Assembly: GCA_903909925.1 (NCBI GenBank)
Contig: CAIVXR010000123.1
Span: 1 to 13,636 of the forward strand
DNA length: 13,636 bases
Source: an uncultured beta proteobacterium
GTDB lineage: Bacteria; Pseudomonadota; Gammaproteobacteria; Burkholderiales; Burkholderiaceae
Direction: 5' to 3'
Shown: piece by piece, positions 13,322-13,636 of the stretch
Layout: the number at the start of each line of letters is the position of its first letter
Numbering within the stretch: position 1 is the first letter of the stretch
The notes under the pieces: generated by a model
Told to the model about the DNA's origin: nothing
What the model saw: only the letters and a program-made list of their open reading frames with translations
Databases searched by the model: none
Position numbers and translations under genes: made by a program

Positions 13322-13636
13322 ATGCATATTAATGAGAAGAATCGCACGCCTAAGGTAGTTGAGGCCGATGAAGGCCCGAGTAAGTCTGAGCTAAAGCGCC
13401 AGATGACCGAGCGCCAGAAATTAGCTGAAGTCTTAGCGGCCTTAAGTAGCGATGCCCTCAAAACGATCCCCATGGATGAGGCCATCAAGGTGGCGATTGC
13501 AGAAACCAACAAGATCAAAAGTTTTGAGGCGATTCGTCGCCATAAGCAATACCTTGGCAAACTCATGCGCTTTTTAGATGCAGAAGAACTTGATGCTATT
13601 CAAAAACGTTTAGATGCGATTCAGGGAGTTAGTAAA
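13322..13636 (+). CDS. darP: DarP (YjgA, DUF615) ribosome-associated protein, N-terminal part
   Basis: The frame opens at ATG 13322 and is still open after 105 codons at the window edge; the family is about 170-200 residues long, so the C-terminal part is missing. The visible part has the DUF615 layout: an acidic, disordered start, then SKSELKRQMTERQKLAEVL (20-38), ALKTIPMDEAIKVAI (45-59) and IRRHKQYLGKLMRFLD (71-86), matching SKSEIKR, LDRIPLDE and RRQLQLIGKMLR of E. coli YjgA. In E. coli, DarP binds late 50S ribosomal precursors and helps their maturation in the cytoplasm. The start follows a -10 box by six bases with no ribosome binding site. It diverges from the GMC oxidoreductase gene. 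Confidence 0.92.
   Translation, partial: MHINEKNRTPKVVEADEGPSKSELKRQMTERQKLAEVLAALSSDALKTIPMDEAIKVAIAETNKIKSFEAIRRHKQYLGKLMRFLDAEELDAIQKRLDAIQGVSK

Noticed and set aside
13309..13566. Minus-strand 85-residue open frame at the right edge
   Set aside because: It is the shadow of the plus-strand darP frame, which matches the DUF615 family and is open to the window edge.

Overview
The window looks like a stretch of chromosome from a betaproteobacterium, most likely a Polynucleobacter-like member of the Burkholderiaceae. This is inferred from the moderate, slightly AT-leaning base composition, compact gene packing, a monomeric NADP-isocitrate dehydrogenase, a DUF6352 gene, a DarP (YjgA) homologue and the style of the Fur sites. 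No phage, insertion sequence, CRISPR array, rRNA or tRNA was seen. Both edges cut through genes: icd on the left and darP on the right.

Left part (1-5788): the 5' four-fifths of monomeric isocitrate dehydrogenase (minus strand), diverging from a 12-helix MFS transporter. The MFS gene converges on a DUF6352 gene, and the two stop codons share the same TTAA. Next come a small cytosolic FKBP-type prolyl isomerase followed by a strong rho-independent terminator, and a membrane-anchored lytic transglycosylase on the minus strand.

Middle part (5789-7257): the only long gene-poor stretch (about 500 bases), holding a promoter for the transglycosylase, an imperfect inverted repeat, A/T tracts and possible coding debris. 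It is followed by a secreted DRGH-type non-specific nuclease that converges on a small DUF3820 gene.

Right-centre (7258-10108), the most interesting part: a sigma70-type promoter covered by two tandem Fur boxes drives a tight four-gene operon. The genes encode a predicted outer-membrane beta-barrel protein (DUF6662-like), an exported FMN-binding protein, the flavin transferase ApbE, and a four-helix membrane protein whose histidines fit a bis-heme transmembrane cytochrome b. Together they read as an iron-starvation-induced electron route from the inner membrane to a covalently flavinylated periplasmic protein, perhaps serving ferric iron reduction. That function is inferred.

Right part (10109-13636): an unrecognised three-helix membrane protein, an EamA-type exporter translationally overlapped with a GMC-family flavoprotein oxidoreductase (both minus strand), and the start of darP. 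Two genes here (10159 and 13322) have a promoter -10 box ending only six bases before the ATG and no ribosome binding site, suggesting leaderless transcripts.
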